A stretch of 64,000 nt of DNA from Chitinophagaceae bacterium (GCA_017307755.1 JAFKGQ010000007.1:310001-374000); one strand, 5' to 3'; numbered from the stretch's first letter, positions 1 to 9,475 are shown. The notes: generated by a model from the letters alone, not told the origin. Program-made: numbers and translations.

Positions 1-1266
1 CGGGTATCCGCTTAACCAGAAATTGGGGTTGTTTGGGTCTACGGTAGTCGTCATAGGATATTGTTTCCCGTTGTATGTATTCTTGGGGATCTTTCCTTCC
101 ATAAAATCTTTTATACGCTGCAAACGGTCCTCGCCAAAAAATGCCGCCCGTCCCCCGTTGACGATGGCAGCGTTCTCATATAAGGCAAAATCATAGGAAT
201 TCATTTGCTTTGGCATGGAGACAGGACTCAATATCCTGTAATTACCATTGTATGAAATGGCGGTTTTACCCGTCTTCCCTTTTTTTGTGGTGATCAAAAT
301 AACGCCAAACGGGGCCCTTGAGCCATAAATGGAAGAAGCGGACGCGTCTTTTAAAACCGAAATATTATCCACATCCTGCGGGTTGATGGAATAGATATCC
401 GCCTCCATGCCATCGACGAGTATCAAAGGATTGCCGGTGGATCCTGCGCCAATGGTAGCAATACCGCGAATATTGATGGCCGGACGGGAATTTACCTGGC
501 CATCGGGTGATTTAATGTTCAACCCGGGCATCATACCCTGCAGCGACTGGGCAAGGTTTGTTACCGGTCTGTTCTCGATTGCATCAGCGCTCAGGGTAGT
601 CACAGATCCTGTCAGGTTTATTTTTTTCTGTTTTCCATATCCTACGACGACTATCTGGTCGCCGGCTGTGGCAGCAGGTTTTAACCGAATAGAAAAATTC
701 ATCTGGGTACCTACTCTTATCTCTGTGGTTTCAAACCCGATAAAGGAAATAACCAAAACTGAATTGGGCTCGGCATTGATAGAGAAACTACCGTCAGCGT
801 CTGTCTTCGTGCCGATGTTGCTACCCTTCATCAGTACAGTAGCTCCCTCCAGCGGCTGCCCGCTGTCATTTATTACCTTTCCTCTGACTGGAGGATGAGG
901 AAGATCTTCGTTCGTGAAGGATTTCGGCGCTTCAGGATTTTTTTTCTTTTCCCGCTCACTGATAATGATAAAATTACCTTTACCCGAATACGTTAAAGGA
1001 GTATTCTCAAAACAAGCGTCCAGGGCTTCGGTAAGAGATACGCCTTTAACCCTTACGGAGATTTTACCTGCGAGTTCCAGTGTTTTCAGGTTGTATAAAA
1101 ATTCGCAACCTGTTTGTGCTTTAATTTTACCCAGCACCTTTACGAGAGGGGCTTCTTTCTCGGAAAGAGTAACTGTCTGCGCGTCTCCGCGGGCTGCCAC
1201 CTGCGTGGCGAAAAAAGTTAATAAAATGACAGGAGAAAGCAGTAGCTTACAAAGAGCCTTTTTCAT
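1..1266 (-). CDS. SusC/RagA-family TonB-dependent receptor, N-terminal part (runs off the window)
   Basis: The reading frame starts at the ATG at 1266 and stays open to base 1, so only about 420 residues are visible. Order seen: signal peptide ending near AARGDAQ, a secretin/TonB N-terminal (STN) domain over about residues 25-95, a carboxypeptidase-regulatory-like beta domain (VRGKVINDSGQPLEGATV), then the TonB plug with the family motifs VVVGYGKQKK and LKDASASSIYGSRAP. These receptors import oligosaccharides, peptides or other large nutrients across the outer membrane with a SusD lipoprotein, which should lie beyond base 1. The STN domain is the part that signals to a FecR protein, and the FecR and sigma genes lie directly upstream. 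Family confidence is high; the substrate is unknown. Confidence 0.95.
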   Translation of the reverse strand, partial: MKKALCKLLLSPVILLTFFATQVAARGDAQTVTLSEKEAPLVKVLGKIKAQTGCEFLYNLKTLELAGKISVRVKGVSLTEALDACFENTPLTYSGKGNFIIISEREKKKNPEAPKSFTNEDLPHPPVRGKVINDSGQPLEGATVLMKGSNIGTKTDADGSFSINAEPNSVLVISFIGFETTEIRVGTQMNFSIRLKPAATAGDQIVVVGYGKQKKINLTGSVTTLSADAIENRPVTNLAQSLQGMMPGLNIKSPDGQVNSRPAINIRGIATIGAGSTGNPLILVDGMEADIYSINPQDVDNISVLKDASASSIYGSRAPFGVILITTKKGKTGKTAISYNGNYRILSPVSMPKQMNSYDFALYENAAIVNGGRAAFFGEDRLQRIKDFMEGKIPKNTYNGKQYPMTTTVDPNNPNFWLSGYP

Positions 1267-1307
1267 ACTTTTGCATTGTTTGGATTAAGCTGTTAAGCAG
1301 CAGGGGT

Positions 1308-2495
1308 CTATTTATATGGCTTTACAACGATTTTTTTCTCTTCCAGGGAAAACCTAACAGTTTTGGTCATTTCCAGCAAACTCAATACCTCTGATACGTT
1401 GGCCGAACGAGGCAGGCTTCCGGCAAACAGTTCGTTTTTCACGTCCCCTACATATACAATGTCTACATCATACCAACGGGAAATTTGTTTCATAATGGTC
1501 TCGGTACTGACCCCATCAAAATGAAAATATCCATTTTTCCAGGCCATTACATCCTTCAGATCCACATTGCTTTTTATGTCAATTGCTCCATTCTGATATA
1601 CCTGGGCCTGGTCCCCGGGTTTGATAAGTCTGGCCGTACCATTTCTTGAAACTTTTATACTTCCTTCCAGTAACGTGGTATTTATCGATGCTGCATCAGG
1701 ATAGCTGTTGATATTGAAGTGTGTGCCTAAGACTTCGACTTTTGCGCCGTTGATAGCAACAGTAAAGGGTTTCGACCGGTCGTGAAATACTTCGAAATAT
1801 GCTTCTCCCGTAATCTCAACTTCCCTTTCCTTACCCACAAATGCTACAGGATAGCGAAGAGAGCTCTCATTATTCAGCCAAACTTTCGTTCCATCTGAAA
1901 GGGTAAGCGTAACCACCGTACTTCCCCTTGGGTTAAACAATGTATTATAAACGGTCTCTGAGGAATTGCCCTTGTAAGCGATCTGTCCGTCCGACAGCTT
2001 GATCACATTAACGTTTCTCTGGGATGCGATAATACCATTGGTTAAGCTGTCCAAAGCAATCCTGGAGCCATCAGCCAGGGTTATCGTCGCGGCAGAACTT
2101 TTTGGGGGGGCCACATCACTGCGCTTGCTGACGGCAGCAACCTCTTTGTGCCGCGCCGGTGGATGAAATATAAAAAGCAAAGCGGAGATCCCGATGATAC
2201 CCAGCACAGCCGCTGCCACCATCAGACGACGAAGATTCAACAGCTTTGAAGGTCGATTGGAGAGAATTGTAGTTTCCGCTATTTTTTGTTGCAAATTTTG
2301 CTGGATGATTTCCTTTATACGCGGGTCTTCTTCGCTGAGAAAAGCATCGTTATGGAAGCTTTCTTCCATCAGGGACTTCAGCTCATCCAGGTAAGCCGGA
2401 GAGTCCAACAGCTTTTTCAGCTGTGCTTTTCCTTCGGGGCTGATAGTGCCAGCCAGGTATTGATCGAGCAGTTCGGTAAAAAGAGACTTATTCAT
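1308..2495 (-). CDS. FecR-family anti-sigma factor
   Basis: A 395-residue inner-membrane regulator. Residues 1-80 are the cytoplasmic anti-sigma part, one membrane span lies at about 91-110 (VAAAVLGIIGISALLFIF), the periplasmic FecR domain covers about 185-290 (with the typical EITGEAYFEVFHD), and a DUF4974-like C-terminal domain at about 320-393 contacts the receptor's STN domain. In this family the substrate-loaded SusC receptor signals through FecR to release the ECF sigma factor. It sits 69 bases after the sigma gene and 41 bases before the SusC gene, so the order sigma-FecR-SusC is a classic trans-envelope signalling operon. Start chosen at the only good ATG. Confidence 0.95.
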   Translation of the reverse strand: MNKSLFTELLDQYLAGTISPEGKAQLKKLLDSPAYLDELKSLMEESFHNDAFLSEEDPRIKEIIQQNLQQKIAETTILSNRPSKLLNLRRLMVAAAVLGIIGISALLFIFHPPARHKEVAAVSKRSDVAPPKSSAATITLADGSRIALDSLTNGIIASQRNVNVIKLSDGQIAYKGNSSETVYNTLFNPRGSTVVTLTLSDGTKVWLNNESSLRYPVAFVGKEREVEITGEAYFEVFHDRSKPFTVAINGAKVEVLGTHFNINSYPDAASINTTLLEGSIKVSRNGTARLIKPGDQAQVYQNGAIDIKSNVDLKDVMAWKNGYFHFDGVSTETIMKQISRWYDVDIVYVGDVKNELFAGSLPRSANVSEVLSLLEMTKTVRFSLEEKKIVVKPYK

Positions 2496-2564
2496 ATGGC
2501 GATGTATATAAAGACGCCTCCTTACAAATGGAAGGGCGGCTCCTTATCAGACTTTTTTATTTTT

Positions 2565-3155
2565 TTATTCTGCGGGAAATAGGACGCACAGGCAGAGAAG
2601 CACTGCAAAATGTTCGGGATGGGTGCGAACGTACTGCCTCAACTGTTTGATTGCAAGCGTAATATGATCTTTCACCGTGTTGTTGGAGATATTCAGTTCC
2701 GAGCCTATCTTTTCATTATTCCACCCATCCAGACGGCTCATCTTAAATACGATTTTCCTTACAGGAGGTAGCTCTTCAATTCCTTTTAGCAGGAATTCCC
2801 ATGTTTCCTTGGTTTGGAACTGCAGGTCGGGAGGAAGTATTTCCCCGACTACGTTTAGCGGAATTTCACAGGAAGGCTCTTCCAGTTTTTTTCGCATGGC
2901 GGAAATGATCCGGTTACGCCCCAGGATAAACAGGTAGCTATCGAAGTTTATGATGCTATTGAGCTTGTTACGCTTAACCCAGACGTGTAAAAAGATGTCC
3001 TGGGTAATTTCCTGTGCGCGTTGAGAGGATCTTACATACGCAAGGGCATGAGAATAGACCTTATTCCAATACAAGTCCACTATGCGGGTGAAGGCTTTTT
3101 CATCACCCCCGGCTATTGATGCAAGCAATGCATTCACTTCCCATTTGGACTTCAT
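2565..3155 (-). CDS. ECF RNA polymerase sigma factor
   Basis: A 196-residue sigma-70 family protein. Region 2 covers about residues 20-90 (FTRIVDLYWNKVYSHALAYV, then the AQEITQDIFLHVWVKR core-binding helix) and region 4 about 130-180 (PPVRKIVFKMSRLDGWNNEKIG with a helix-turn-helix for the -35 element). The C-terminal tail AVLLCLCVLFP is hydrophobic, which is common in the Bacteroidota SusC-linked group. It is the first gene of the sigma-FecR-SusC unit and most likely directs transcription of the receptor gene that leaves the window at base 1. No extra regulatory domain is present. Confidence 0.94.
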   Translation of the reverse strand: MKSKWEVNALLASIAGGDEKAFTRIVDLYWNKVYSHALAYVRSSQRAQEITQDIFLHVWVKRNKLNSIINFDSYLFILGRNRIISAMRKKLEEPSCEIPLNVVGEILPPDLQFQTKETWEFLLKGIEELPPVRKIVFKMSRLDGWNNEKIGSELNISNNTVKDHITLAIKQLRQYVRTHPEHFAVLLCLCVLFPAE

Positions 3156-3198
3156 ATGCAGGCAAAATCGGTTTGGTCACGCGAATGTAATAAAAAGG

Positions 3199-4095
3199 TC
3201 AGCTACCGGCGCTTTCCGGCGAAAATATTAACGGGAAAAACTGCCCTTCCATTTTTTCACCTTTTTTTATAGGAGGTACTCCTTCCAATAACGTATCATC
3301 AGCGTTTGACTTCGTACCGTCCGCAAATACATTCAGCACAAAAGCGCGTCTTGATCTTTCTGATCTATTCGAAAAAGACCCATGGACCATCAAAGGATGA
3401 TGAAATGCAGCATATCCTTTTTTCAGCTCGATGGGCACGGGTTTGAATTCGGCTTTCTGCCGGGGGGTAAGATAATTCATTAGACCATCCATATCGCCTG
3501 CCAGCTCCGGCTTATCCAGCAAGCCCCAAAAATGGCTCCTGGGAACATAATAAAGACACCCGTTTTCCGTAGTAGCATCATCTAACCCCACCCAACAGGT
3601 AAGGTGCTGCATCGGCACCGTCCTTGTCCAATAGGAATAATCCTGGTGCCATGCCACTACCCCTCCGTGATGAGCAGGCTTGCAAAATAGCTGATCGTGC
3701 CAGAAACGCACTGCTTTATTACCCAAAAGCTGGCTGGCGGCCATGGCGAATGCAGGGTTCCAGATGATATCATGAAAGCTCTTCGACACACGCCATGCAC
3801 CCAGGGCATGGAATAGAACAGTATTTACATCAGCGGATTCGTTGGTGTGGAATTCATAAAACAATTCATGTGCAGGATGAGCGGGATCGGCAATCTCCGC
3901 CAGTTCCCGGTTAAGCATCTCCACATGCCATTCTTCCAGCAATTTTATATTACTCAGGTATCCATACTCATAAAAGTGATCCAGTTGCTCCTTTGACAAT
4001 TTGTACTGCTCCCATTCCGATGGTTTTTCCGGCCACTTGAAAAGCGCCGAGATCAGATGATGGTGTTTTGACAGGTCGGTAAATGAGCTTTTCAT
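3199..4095 (-). CDS. Phytanoyl-CoA dioxygenase (PhyH)-family Fe(II)/2-oxoglutarate oxygenase
   Basis: About 298 residues from the ATG at 4095 (an upstream TTG at 4101 is in frame but less likely). The double-stranded beta-helix iron site is visible: His150 and Asp152 in AWHQDYSYW, and His238 in LMVHGSFSNRS with a following Arg-rich stretch (ERSRR) placed for 2-oxoglutarate. The protein has no signal peptide and should be cytosolic. PhyH enzymes hydroxylate small organic substrates; this subfamily often lies next to AraC regulators and SusC/D loci in Bacteroidota, but the substrate cannot be told. It is divergent from the AraC gene at 4246, which is the natural candidate for its regulator. The downstream neighbour on this strand is the sigma gene after 43 bases. 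Confidence 0.88.
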   Translation of the reverse strand: MKSSFTDLSKHHHLISALFKWPEKPSEWEQYKLSKEQLDHFYEYGYLSNIKLLEEWHVEMLNRELAEIADPAHPAHELFYEFHTNESADVNTVLFHALGAWRVSKSFHDIIWNPAFAMAASQLLGNKAVRFWHDQLFCKPAHHGGVVAWHQDYSYWTRTVPMQHLTCWVGLDDATTENGCLYYVPRSHFWGLLDKPELAGDMDGLMNYLTPRQKAEFKPVPIELKKGYAAFHHPLMVHGSFSNRSERSRRAFVLNVFADGTKSNADDTLLEGVPPIKKGEKMEGQFFPLIFSPESAGS

Positions 4096-4171
4096 GCACA
4101 AAAAATTTTTATTGCTTTTAATTAACGCTAAATTAATCCACCGGCAAAGATGGGGAGTGATAGATATTGCA

Positions 4172-4189
4172 AAAAAAGTGTACTTTTTT
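4172..4189. promoter_or_regulatory. Inverted repeat in the PhyH/AraC divergent promoter region
   Basis: AAAAAAGT-GT-ACTTTTTT: two 8-base arms in perfect inverted symmetry around a 2-base centre, placed in the 150-base space between the divergent PhyH and AraC starts. A palindrome at this place is a candidate operator, most simply for the AraC protein encoded at 4246. The long A and T runs make chance symmetry more likely than the arm length suggests. Confidence 0.4.
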
Positions 4190-4245
4190 ACCTTCTTTTA
4201 TATACGAATGGCTAATTTTATGCCCACTAAAGCAACTTTCTAACA

Positions 4246-5115
4246 ATGAAGCCAGTTCTTGAATTTCTGCCGAAAGACGGTTCGGAAAGTTTCCTGGTTA
4301 ACGAATTCGATTTTAAATATTATCCGACCCCGTGGCATTTCCATCCGGAATATGAGATAGTGCTTATTACAAACAGTACAGGCAAACGTTTTATCGGCGG
4401 CAATATATCCAACTTTAAGCCGGGGAACCTTGCGATCATAGGATCGAATCTGCCCCATCTATACCGTAATGATGCAGCCTACTATAAGCCGAATTCCAGG
4501 TCCAGGGCAACATCGATCGTAGTTCATTTCCTGGAAAACTCCTTCGGCGATCATTTCCTGTCGCTTCCCGAAATGAAAAAAATAAAACAACTATTGATAA
4601 AAAGTCTGCGTGGGCTGGAGATGACGGGTAAAACCAATAAGATTGTCAGCGAAAAATTATTCGAGCTGGTTAAAATGAGCGGCTGTTCCAGGTTTTTGAA
4701 ATTATTGGAGGTCCTTCACATTATGTCGGAATCAAAGGAATGTCATTTTATTTCAGAAGAAGCCATAACAGGAGCAAATGAAAAAGAGTCGGAGAGGATA
4801 GACAAGGTATTAAAATTTGTAATGGTAAACCTGGGTGATGATATTACCCTGCCGGACGTCGCTAAAGTAGCTAACATGTCGGAAAATTCTTTTTCAAGGT
4901 TTTTCAAGCAAAGGACCAGAAAGACATTCACCAGCTACCTGAATGAGTTACGGCTCAACCAGGCGGCCAAATTGTTGATCGAAAGCGACAAAACCATTGT
5001 CGACATATGCTATGAATGCGGCTTTAATAATCTTTCGAATTTTCACAGGTATTTTAAAAGGATGTATGACACCAGCCCTTTACACTATAGAAAAACATTT
5101 TGGGATACGGTATGA
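4246..5115 (+). CDS. AraC-family transcriptional regulator with cupin sensor domain
   Basis: 289 residues. The N-terminal half is a cupin ligand-binding domain with the typical WHFHPEYEIV metal/ligand motif near residues 29-38 and PHLYRNDA later; the C-terminal 95 residues hold two helix-turn-helix motifs (DITLPDVAKVANMSENSFSRFF and KTIVDICYECGFNNLSNFHRYFK), the standard AraC DNA-binding domain. It is similar in layout and wording to the regulator at 44129 (GKRFIGGNISNF here, GKRIVGDNIDNF there), so the two are paralogues. Divergent from the PhyH gene and convergent with the lipoprotein gene at 5126. It probably senses a sugar or related small molecule and activates the PhyH gene. Confidence 0.93.
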   Translation: MKPVLEFLPKDGSESFLVNEFDFKYYPTPWHFHPEYEIVLITNSTGKRFIGGNISNFKPGNLAIIGSNLPHLYRNDAAYYKPNSRSRATSIVVHFLENSFGDHFLSLPEMKKIKQLLIKSLRGLEMTGKTNKIVSEKLFELVKMSGCSRFLKLLEVLHIMSESKECHFISEEAITGANEKESERIDKVLKFVMVNLGDDITLPDVAKVANMSENSFSRFFKQRTRKTFTSYLNELRLNQAAKLLIESDKTIVDICYECGFNNLSNFHRYFKRMYDTSPLHYRKTFWDTV

Positions 5116-5125
5116 GCGTATACCT

Positions 5126-5794
5126 TTAATTAACAACAGTACCTTCATTATACTGATACCATATCTTGCTAAGCTTCCCGTTTTGAAAAAACAATCTGAC
5201 GGAATATATTCCTTCGACTTGCGGCTTGATCCTCTCGGCCATGGAAAAACCCCATTGCTCATATTTGGCCATATCCTGATCAAAAGGTTTTGCCAGGGGT
5301 TTGTCAGGTAAAATAATCTGGTAGCCGCTGTATGCCGGCATTTGATAAACAGCCAGCAATTTTGGATAGATCCTGTCGACGGCATCTCCTTTATGGAATG
5401 CCGTTTCATCCGGCGCGCCCTGAGGCCACTGCACAACTTCTCCCGGAAGACCGCCGCCCGCGCTGATATAATTTATCGAATCCCGGAGGAACTCGATTAT
5501 TACCCGGTCTACAACACCGCTGTTGCTTTGTAAAGTGATCGCATCATATAATCCGACTAAATTTTCGACATCCGGGGGCTTTGAAAAAGGTTGGCGGCCT
5601 ACAACTGCCACGTGGGAGAAATTTTTTTCGCTGCCTAACGTCTGAAGCTGTCTGTAAACATCCTCGGGTGAGCTTCCGATGGTAAGCCCCCATTTACTCC
5701 CCAAGGTAATGGTTTCTACACGTGGGAAATTATTACCTTTTATACAGGAAAATAATAATATCGCTGAAAAGGCAGGCAAAAGTAGTCCTTTCAT
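5126..5794 (-). CDS. Predicted lipoprotein of unknown function
   Basis: 222 residues starting MKGLLLPAFSAILLFSCIKGNN, a lipobox signal (LFSC) that places the mature protein on the outer or inner membrane. The mature part has no motif I can name; it contains YQLQTLGSEK, a stretch resembling a small alpha/beta domain, and a C-terminal KLSKIWYQYNEGTVVN. It follows the large secreted protein at 5883-9422 after an 88-base gap that contains a terminator-like hairpin, so co-transcription is not certain. Convergent with the AraC gene, with a 10-base gap between the stops. Real gene by length, lipoprotein signal and codon pattern; function unknown. Confidence 0.7.
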   Translation of the reverse strand: MKGLLLPAFSAILLFSCIKGNNFPRVETITLGSKWGLTIGSSPEDVYRQLQTLGSEKNFSHVAVVGRQPFSKPPDVENLVGLYDAITLQSNSGVVDRVIIEFLRDSINYISAGGGLPGEVVQWPQGAPDETAFHKGDAVDRIYPKLLAVYQMPAYSGYQIILPDKPLAKPFDQDMAKYEQWGFSMAERIKPQVEGIYSVRLFFQNGKLSKIWYQYNEGTVVN

Positions 5795-5837
5795 AATGTT
5801 GAGCAGTTAAGAGAACACAATGTACTATAAAATCAGA

Positions 5838-5863
5838 AAACCTTCAAGCCAGCTTGAAGGTTT
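5838..5863 (-). terminator. Rho-independent terminator after the large secreted protein gene
   Basis: On the minus strand AAACCTTCAAG-CTGG-CTTGAAGGTTT, an 11-base perfect stem with a 4-base loop, followed by TTCTGATTTTAT. It lies 20 bases after the stop of the gene at 5883-9422 and before the lipoprotein gene start at 5794. Confidence 0.75.
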
Positions 5864-5882
5864 CCATTGCATTCATGACCGG

Positions 5883-8800
5883 TCACATTTTGACCAGTTT
5901 GAAAATGTCTGGTTTGGTTTTTCCGGTGAATTGTATTTTCAACAAGTATAGGCCTTGGGGAAGGTCCCGCAGATATAATTGCTGTTGGAAAGATCGCCCC
6001 TCTTTATAAAATAATTTTTCCTGTATCAGTTTGCCGCTCATATCCAGGAGTGAAACAAATACTCTGCCGTTGGTTTCATTCTGTGCGGTGATAAAGACGC
6101 TATTGCCGAGAACAGGACTCGGGTAAACTTTTACTGATGATTCGCCACTGGCGGCACTGTCCAACAGTAAAGCGCTGGTCCGATCCGATTCAGTACTGCT
6201 GGCGGAAGATGAACCGCAATTGGTGGAATAGTATACCGGATGTCCGGCTTTTCCGGTAAAGACCGCTATATTCTGGCCGATACTGCTCGTATTGTTACAG
6301 ATGATATTTCCGGAAGATTGCAGTCCCGGTGCATCATCTTCTATTTGAATGGCCGATTGGTTGTCCCTGGTGGATGTGTAACATATAAACCGGCCGATCA
6401 CATTATTTTTTATCCAGAACTGCGTGCTATCCTGCCCATGGACGGCTGTACCAGCGGGGTTATCCGTGGTATATGTCCTTTGCCGGGTAGCCACCCAGAT
6501 CGGGAAAGGCCAGGTCAACGTATCCGGGAAACTGGGCTCCGTAGCCGGGTCTATCGACTGCCTGCTTGTAGTGGACAGGTTATATGTCCTGAGATATCCG
6601 GTGCTGTCGATCTGATTGTTCTCGATCCTTATGGGGATATTGGTGCCGCAAGCTCCGATGGATGCAATACCAAAGGTATAGGTATTGGATATCGTATTAT
6701 TGTGAATATAAGCGTGCGTATAAAGACCAATGCTGATAGCCGTGCCCTGGGCATCGTCTCCGTTAAGCCCATTGTGTTTTACCGTGTTATTATAGATCTC
6801 GCTGACACCGTTGTCCGCATTCGCTAATTGGATACCTCCCCTGCCTGTGCTGTCCACATAGTTATTCCAGATCTTTGTATAGCCATTTTTCATCGGGACG
6901 GGGTACGTCACCTGGCCGTTGCAGGTTACTGGTCTATGCGAATACAACGCATTATCGGGGGAGGTATTCCCTATGTACATCCCTTCATTCCAGGTGCCTA
7001 CGATCCTGTTGTCATGGATCAACATGCTGTCCAACACCCAATTTGGATAGTTCAGGCTGTCCGCGCAACTTCCATTTGTTTCGACCTGGATGCCTATCCC
7101 TGTATTATGGATGCTGACGCTGTCAATTTCAATACCCTTCGAACGATTGTTTACCACTATGGAAAAGGGGCCCTGCGGACGAAGAGCAGGGTTTTTGCCG
7201 GTCATCAGCCATCCATAGGGGATCCCCGGAGCGCCTGACCCGGTGAATTTTACATAGGAGGAATTGCTGATATTGACCGTACTTCCCTTGACCCAGGTCT
7301 GTCCGCCTTCGTTGATCATTACCAATGGACAAGCCGGGTTCCCTTTGAAATTATCCAGGGAGATATAGGTCCAATAGTTGCCTTTTGCGTGGTTGGCCGC
7401 AAAAGCAAGGGTATCTCCGGGCTGGAACATGGTGACATCCGGGTTCCCGCCTTTATAACACCAGAAGGCTGTATCGGCATTGGGTACAATTTCGTACCGG
7501 TGACGGGATCCGCAGGGAGGATACGCTCCACCAGTAGAAGCCGGGCTTACGTTCACCGTAACAACCGCACTGTTTTTTTGATTATGACTATCCAGCACCG
7601 TCACTTGAAACTTATTTATACCTTGGGTCAACCCCGTGACCGAAGTATTCTGACTGGCCGGTGTAGTAATGGTAGCGGGTGACGTCGCGACGTTCTGAAA
7701 CATATTTGCTCCTACTACCTGTCTGAATAATTGCAGATGTCCCAGGTTGTTAAAATGGATGCCGTCTCCCGCGTCATACCCTGCTATTTTTTGGGTTGTC
7801 CCGGGTAGGGTCATGTTGTCATAAAAATTGATGACATGGGATCCAAATCTGTTGAACAGACTGTCCCGGACCACTTGTAAGAACTGCTGTTTGGCCTGGC
7901 TGCTAAAAGCCGCATCCGACCTGGGCTGGGTAGTCGTAATATACCAGGTTATCCCCAGCGAATTGAGGGTATCCGCAAATTTCTGGAACGGCACCATGAT
8001 CTCCGGCATCGTCAATACGTCAAATCCATTGGTTGGAAAATTGATAATCACATGGGTCGGATGATGGCTCAGCAATGCGGTGATATTATGGGCCGGGTCT
8101 GGTGTGTCCGATGGCGTCAGTTTGTTATGAACCGCTGCCGGAGGAGTATATCCTGTCGGCATGGCCTGGTATGGATTATACCCGTACTGAGCCAGGTTGA
8201 TCACGGAATCCACGATGCCGTTGCCCACATAAAGGGAGGTAAGTCTCCCCACGTATGAGCTGTCGAAAGTAGTCGCCCCACCCCCAACACTGGTGGAACT
8301 GCCAAGAATACCCAATCTTTGAACAGACTGCCCGGGGGATTTAAATTTTGTCCATAAAATGGAAGTAAGATTGGCGCCCGTCAAAGTATAGGATGAATTA
8401 AGATTGACCGATGAAGTGGGAAGCACGATCGTCTGATCGCCTCCAACGCTAATTGCCGGGGGTGCATAAGGAGTGCCGGCCGGTGGGGCAGCGGTCCTTG
8501 ACCAAAGAAGGAACCATTCATAAACATTCAGGCTATCCTGGGTCGCCCCGGAGCCTCTCACGGGGCTACCATTATTGTTGGGCGCTACAAAAGCCGGACA
8601 ACCATTATTACAGGCGAGATTATTTGCATATGCGTTCTTTATGGGGCGAAAAGCGGAGTCGTATTGCTGGGTCCAGGTCGAATGCCCCGCTCCATCAATG
8701 ATCGTTAGTTTATCCCGGGGCGTCGGGTTATCGATGTTCAGGCTGTCATGATACCTTACATTAAGATCTTTGAAGGCTTCCATATAACCAACTACATTCC

Positions 8801-9422
8801 AGAATTGAACCCCATATTTTTTTGTCGCATAACGCAGCTGACCTTCCACCTGGGCCGGCGTTAGCCCATTCACACCATCAATCCCGGCACTGCTGGAGGT
8901 GGCCGCTGCCGCGATCTTTTTGATAAAAGCGGTGTCGCCGCTGGCGACACATGTAAAAACCCCATCGCCCCCTGCCGACAGACCGGTGAGGTAAATACGT
9001 GACGTATCCACCCGATACTTGCTTAACACGTTGGGCAAAATATATTTCAGGTGGTTGTAGTTATATGACCAGGAGGCGGATTGCGGAGATACTACGATAA
9101 ATTCATAGGTCTGGCCGTTCTTCGGGTTGACCGCCGAAGGCTGGAATCCATTCGCAATCCGCTGGGGAAGAGCTTCGACGATCAGATTGTTCAACCCGGA
9201 AATCCCGCTGCCCGCCCCTCCGGTGCCATGCAGGAAAATAATGAGGGGATAGGTCTTCCCGGGATTCGAAGCATAAGAGGCCGGAAGCCAGGTAAGACCA
9301 TAAGTGGAATCGTTCCAGATACTGACAGGGAACCGATCGACCTTTTGATTGCCGATCAGCGTTTGAGCGTGTACGTACAGGGACAGGACTACACAAGCGA
9401 GTAGTAAAAGTTTTTTTTTCAT
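5883..9422 (-). CDS. Multidomain secreted esterase / SGNH hydrolase / parallel beta-helix protein with T9SS tail
   Basis: 1179 residues from ATG 9422 (an in-frame TTG at 9428 adds two residues). Signal peptide 1-20 (ending VHAQ). Residues about 30-290 are an alpha/beta hydrolase of the PHB-depolymerase/feruloyl-esterase type: FLHGTGG oxyanion region, Ser149 in TGLSAGGDG, and His in DGAGHSTW. About 365-590 is an SGNH/GDSL hydrolase with GILGSSTSVGGG in place of GDS, the Asn block NFPTNGF and the DGIHFNNLGH Asp/His block. About 600-640 is an Ig-like strand region; 640-1060 is a right-handed parallel beta-helix (repeated short N/NN turns such as YNNTV, HNNTI, ENNQI). The last 85 residues are a type IX secretion C-terminal domain (VKVYPSPV ... 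LYLLKI). It should be secreted or surface-attached and act on an esterified polysaccharide; the exact substrate is inference. Confidence 0.88.
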   Translation of the reverse strand: MKKKLLLLACVVLSLYVHAQTLIGNQKVDRFPVSIWNDSTYGLTWLPASYASNPGKTYPLIIFLHGTGGAGSGISGLNNLIVEALPQRIANGFQPSAVNPKNGQTYEFIVVSPQSASWSYNYNHLKYILPNVLSKYRVDTSRIYLTGLSAGGDGVFTCVASGDTAFIKKIAAAATSSSAGIDGVNGLTPAQVEGQLRYATKKYGVQFWNVVGYMEAFKDLNVRYHDSLNIDNPTPRDKLTIIDGAGHSTWTQQYDSAFRPIKNAYANNLACNNGCPAFVAPNNNGSPVRGSGATQDSLNVYEWFLLWSRTAAPPAGTPYAPPAISVGGDQTIVLPTSSVNLNSSYTLTGANLTSILWTKFKSPGQSVQRLGILGSSTSVGGGATTFDSSYVGRLTSLYVGNGIVDSVINLAQYGYNPYQAMPTGYTPPAAVHNKLTPSDTPDPAHNITALLSHHPTHVIINFPTNGFDVLTMPEIMVPFQKFADTLNSLGITWYITTTQPRSDAAFSSQAKQQFLQVVRDSLFNRFGSHVINFYDNMTLPGTTQKIAGYDAGDGIHFNNLGHLQLFRQVVGANMFQNVATSPATITTPASQNTSVTGLTQGINKFQVTVLDSHNQKNSAVVTVNVSPASTGGAYPPCGSRHRYEIVPNADTAFWCYKGGNPDVTMFQPGDTLAFAANHAKGNYWTYISLDNFKGNPACPLVMINEGGQTWVKGSTVNISNSSYVKFTGSGAPGIPYGWLMTGKNPALRPQGPFSIVVNNRSKGIEIDSVSIHNTGIGIQVETNGSCADSLNYPNWVLDSMLIHDNRIVGTWNEGMYIGNTSPDNALYSHRPVTCNGQVTYPVPMKNGYTKIWNNYVDSTGRGGIQLANADNGVSEIYNNTVKHNGLNGDDAQGTAISIGLYTHAYIHNNTISNTYTFGIASIGACGTNIPIRIENNQIDSTGYLRTYNLSTTSRQSIDPATEPSFPDTLTWPFPIWVATRQRTYTTDNPAGTAVHGQDSTQFWIKNNVIGRFICYTSTRDNQSAIQIEDDAPGLQSSGNIICNNTSSIGQNIAVFTGKAGHPVYYSTNCGSSSASSTESDRTSALLLDSAASGESSVKVYPSPVLGNSVFITAQNETNGRVFVSLLDMSGKLIQEKLFYKEGRSFQQQLYLRDLPQGLYLLKIQFTGKTKPDIFKLVKM

Positions 9423-9467
9423 AGCCAAGGCTTTTTAAAATATCAGAATGACAGTTATAATGACTCT

Positions 9468-9475
9468 CAAAACTA
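9468..9475 (-). promoter_or_regulatory. Possible -7 promoter box for the large secreted protein gene
   Basis: TAGTTTTG on the minus strand, matching the Bacteroidota -7 consensus TAnnTTTG, 45 bases before the start at 9422. No clear -33 TTTG box is present at the usual distance, so this is a weak call. Confidence 0.3.

Noticed and set aside
6240..7238. Long plus-strand frames (195 and 136 codons) opposite the multidomain secreted protein
   Set aside because: They are antisense shadows of a strongly coding minus-strand gene, full of Cys/Arg/Gly runs and without family motifs.
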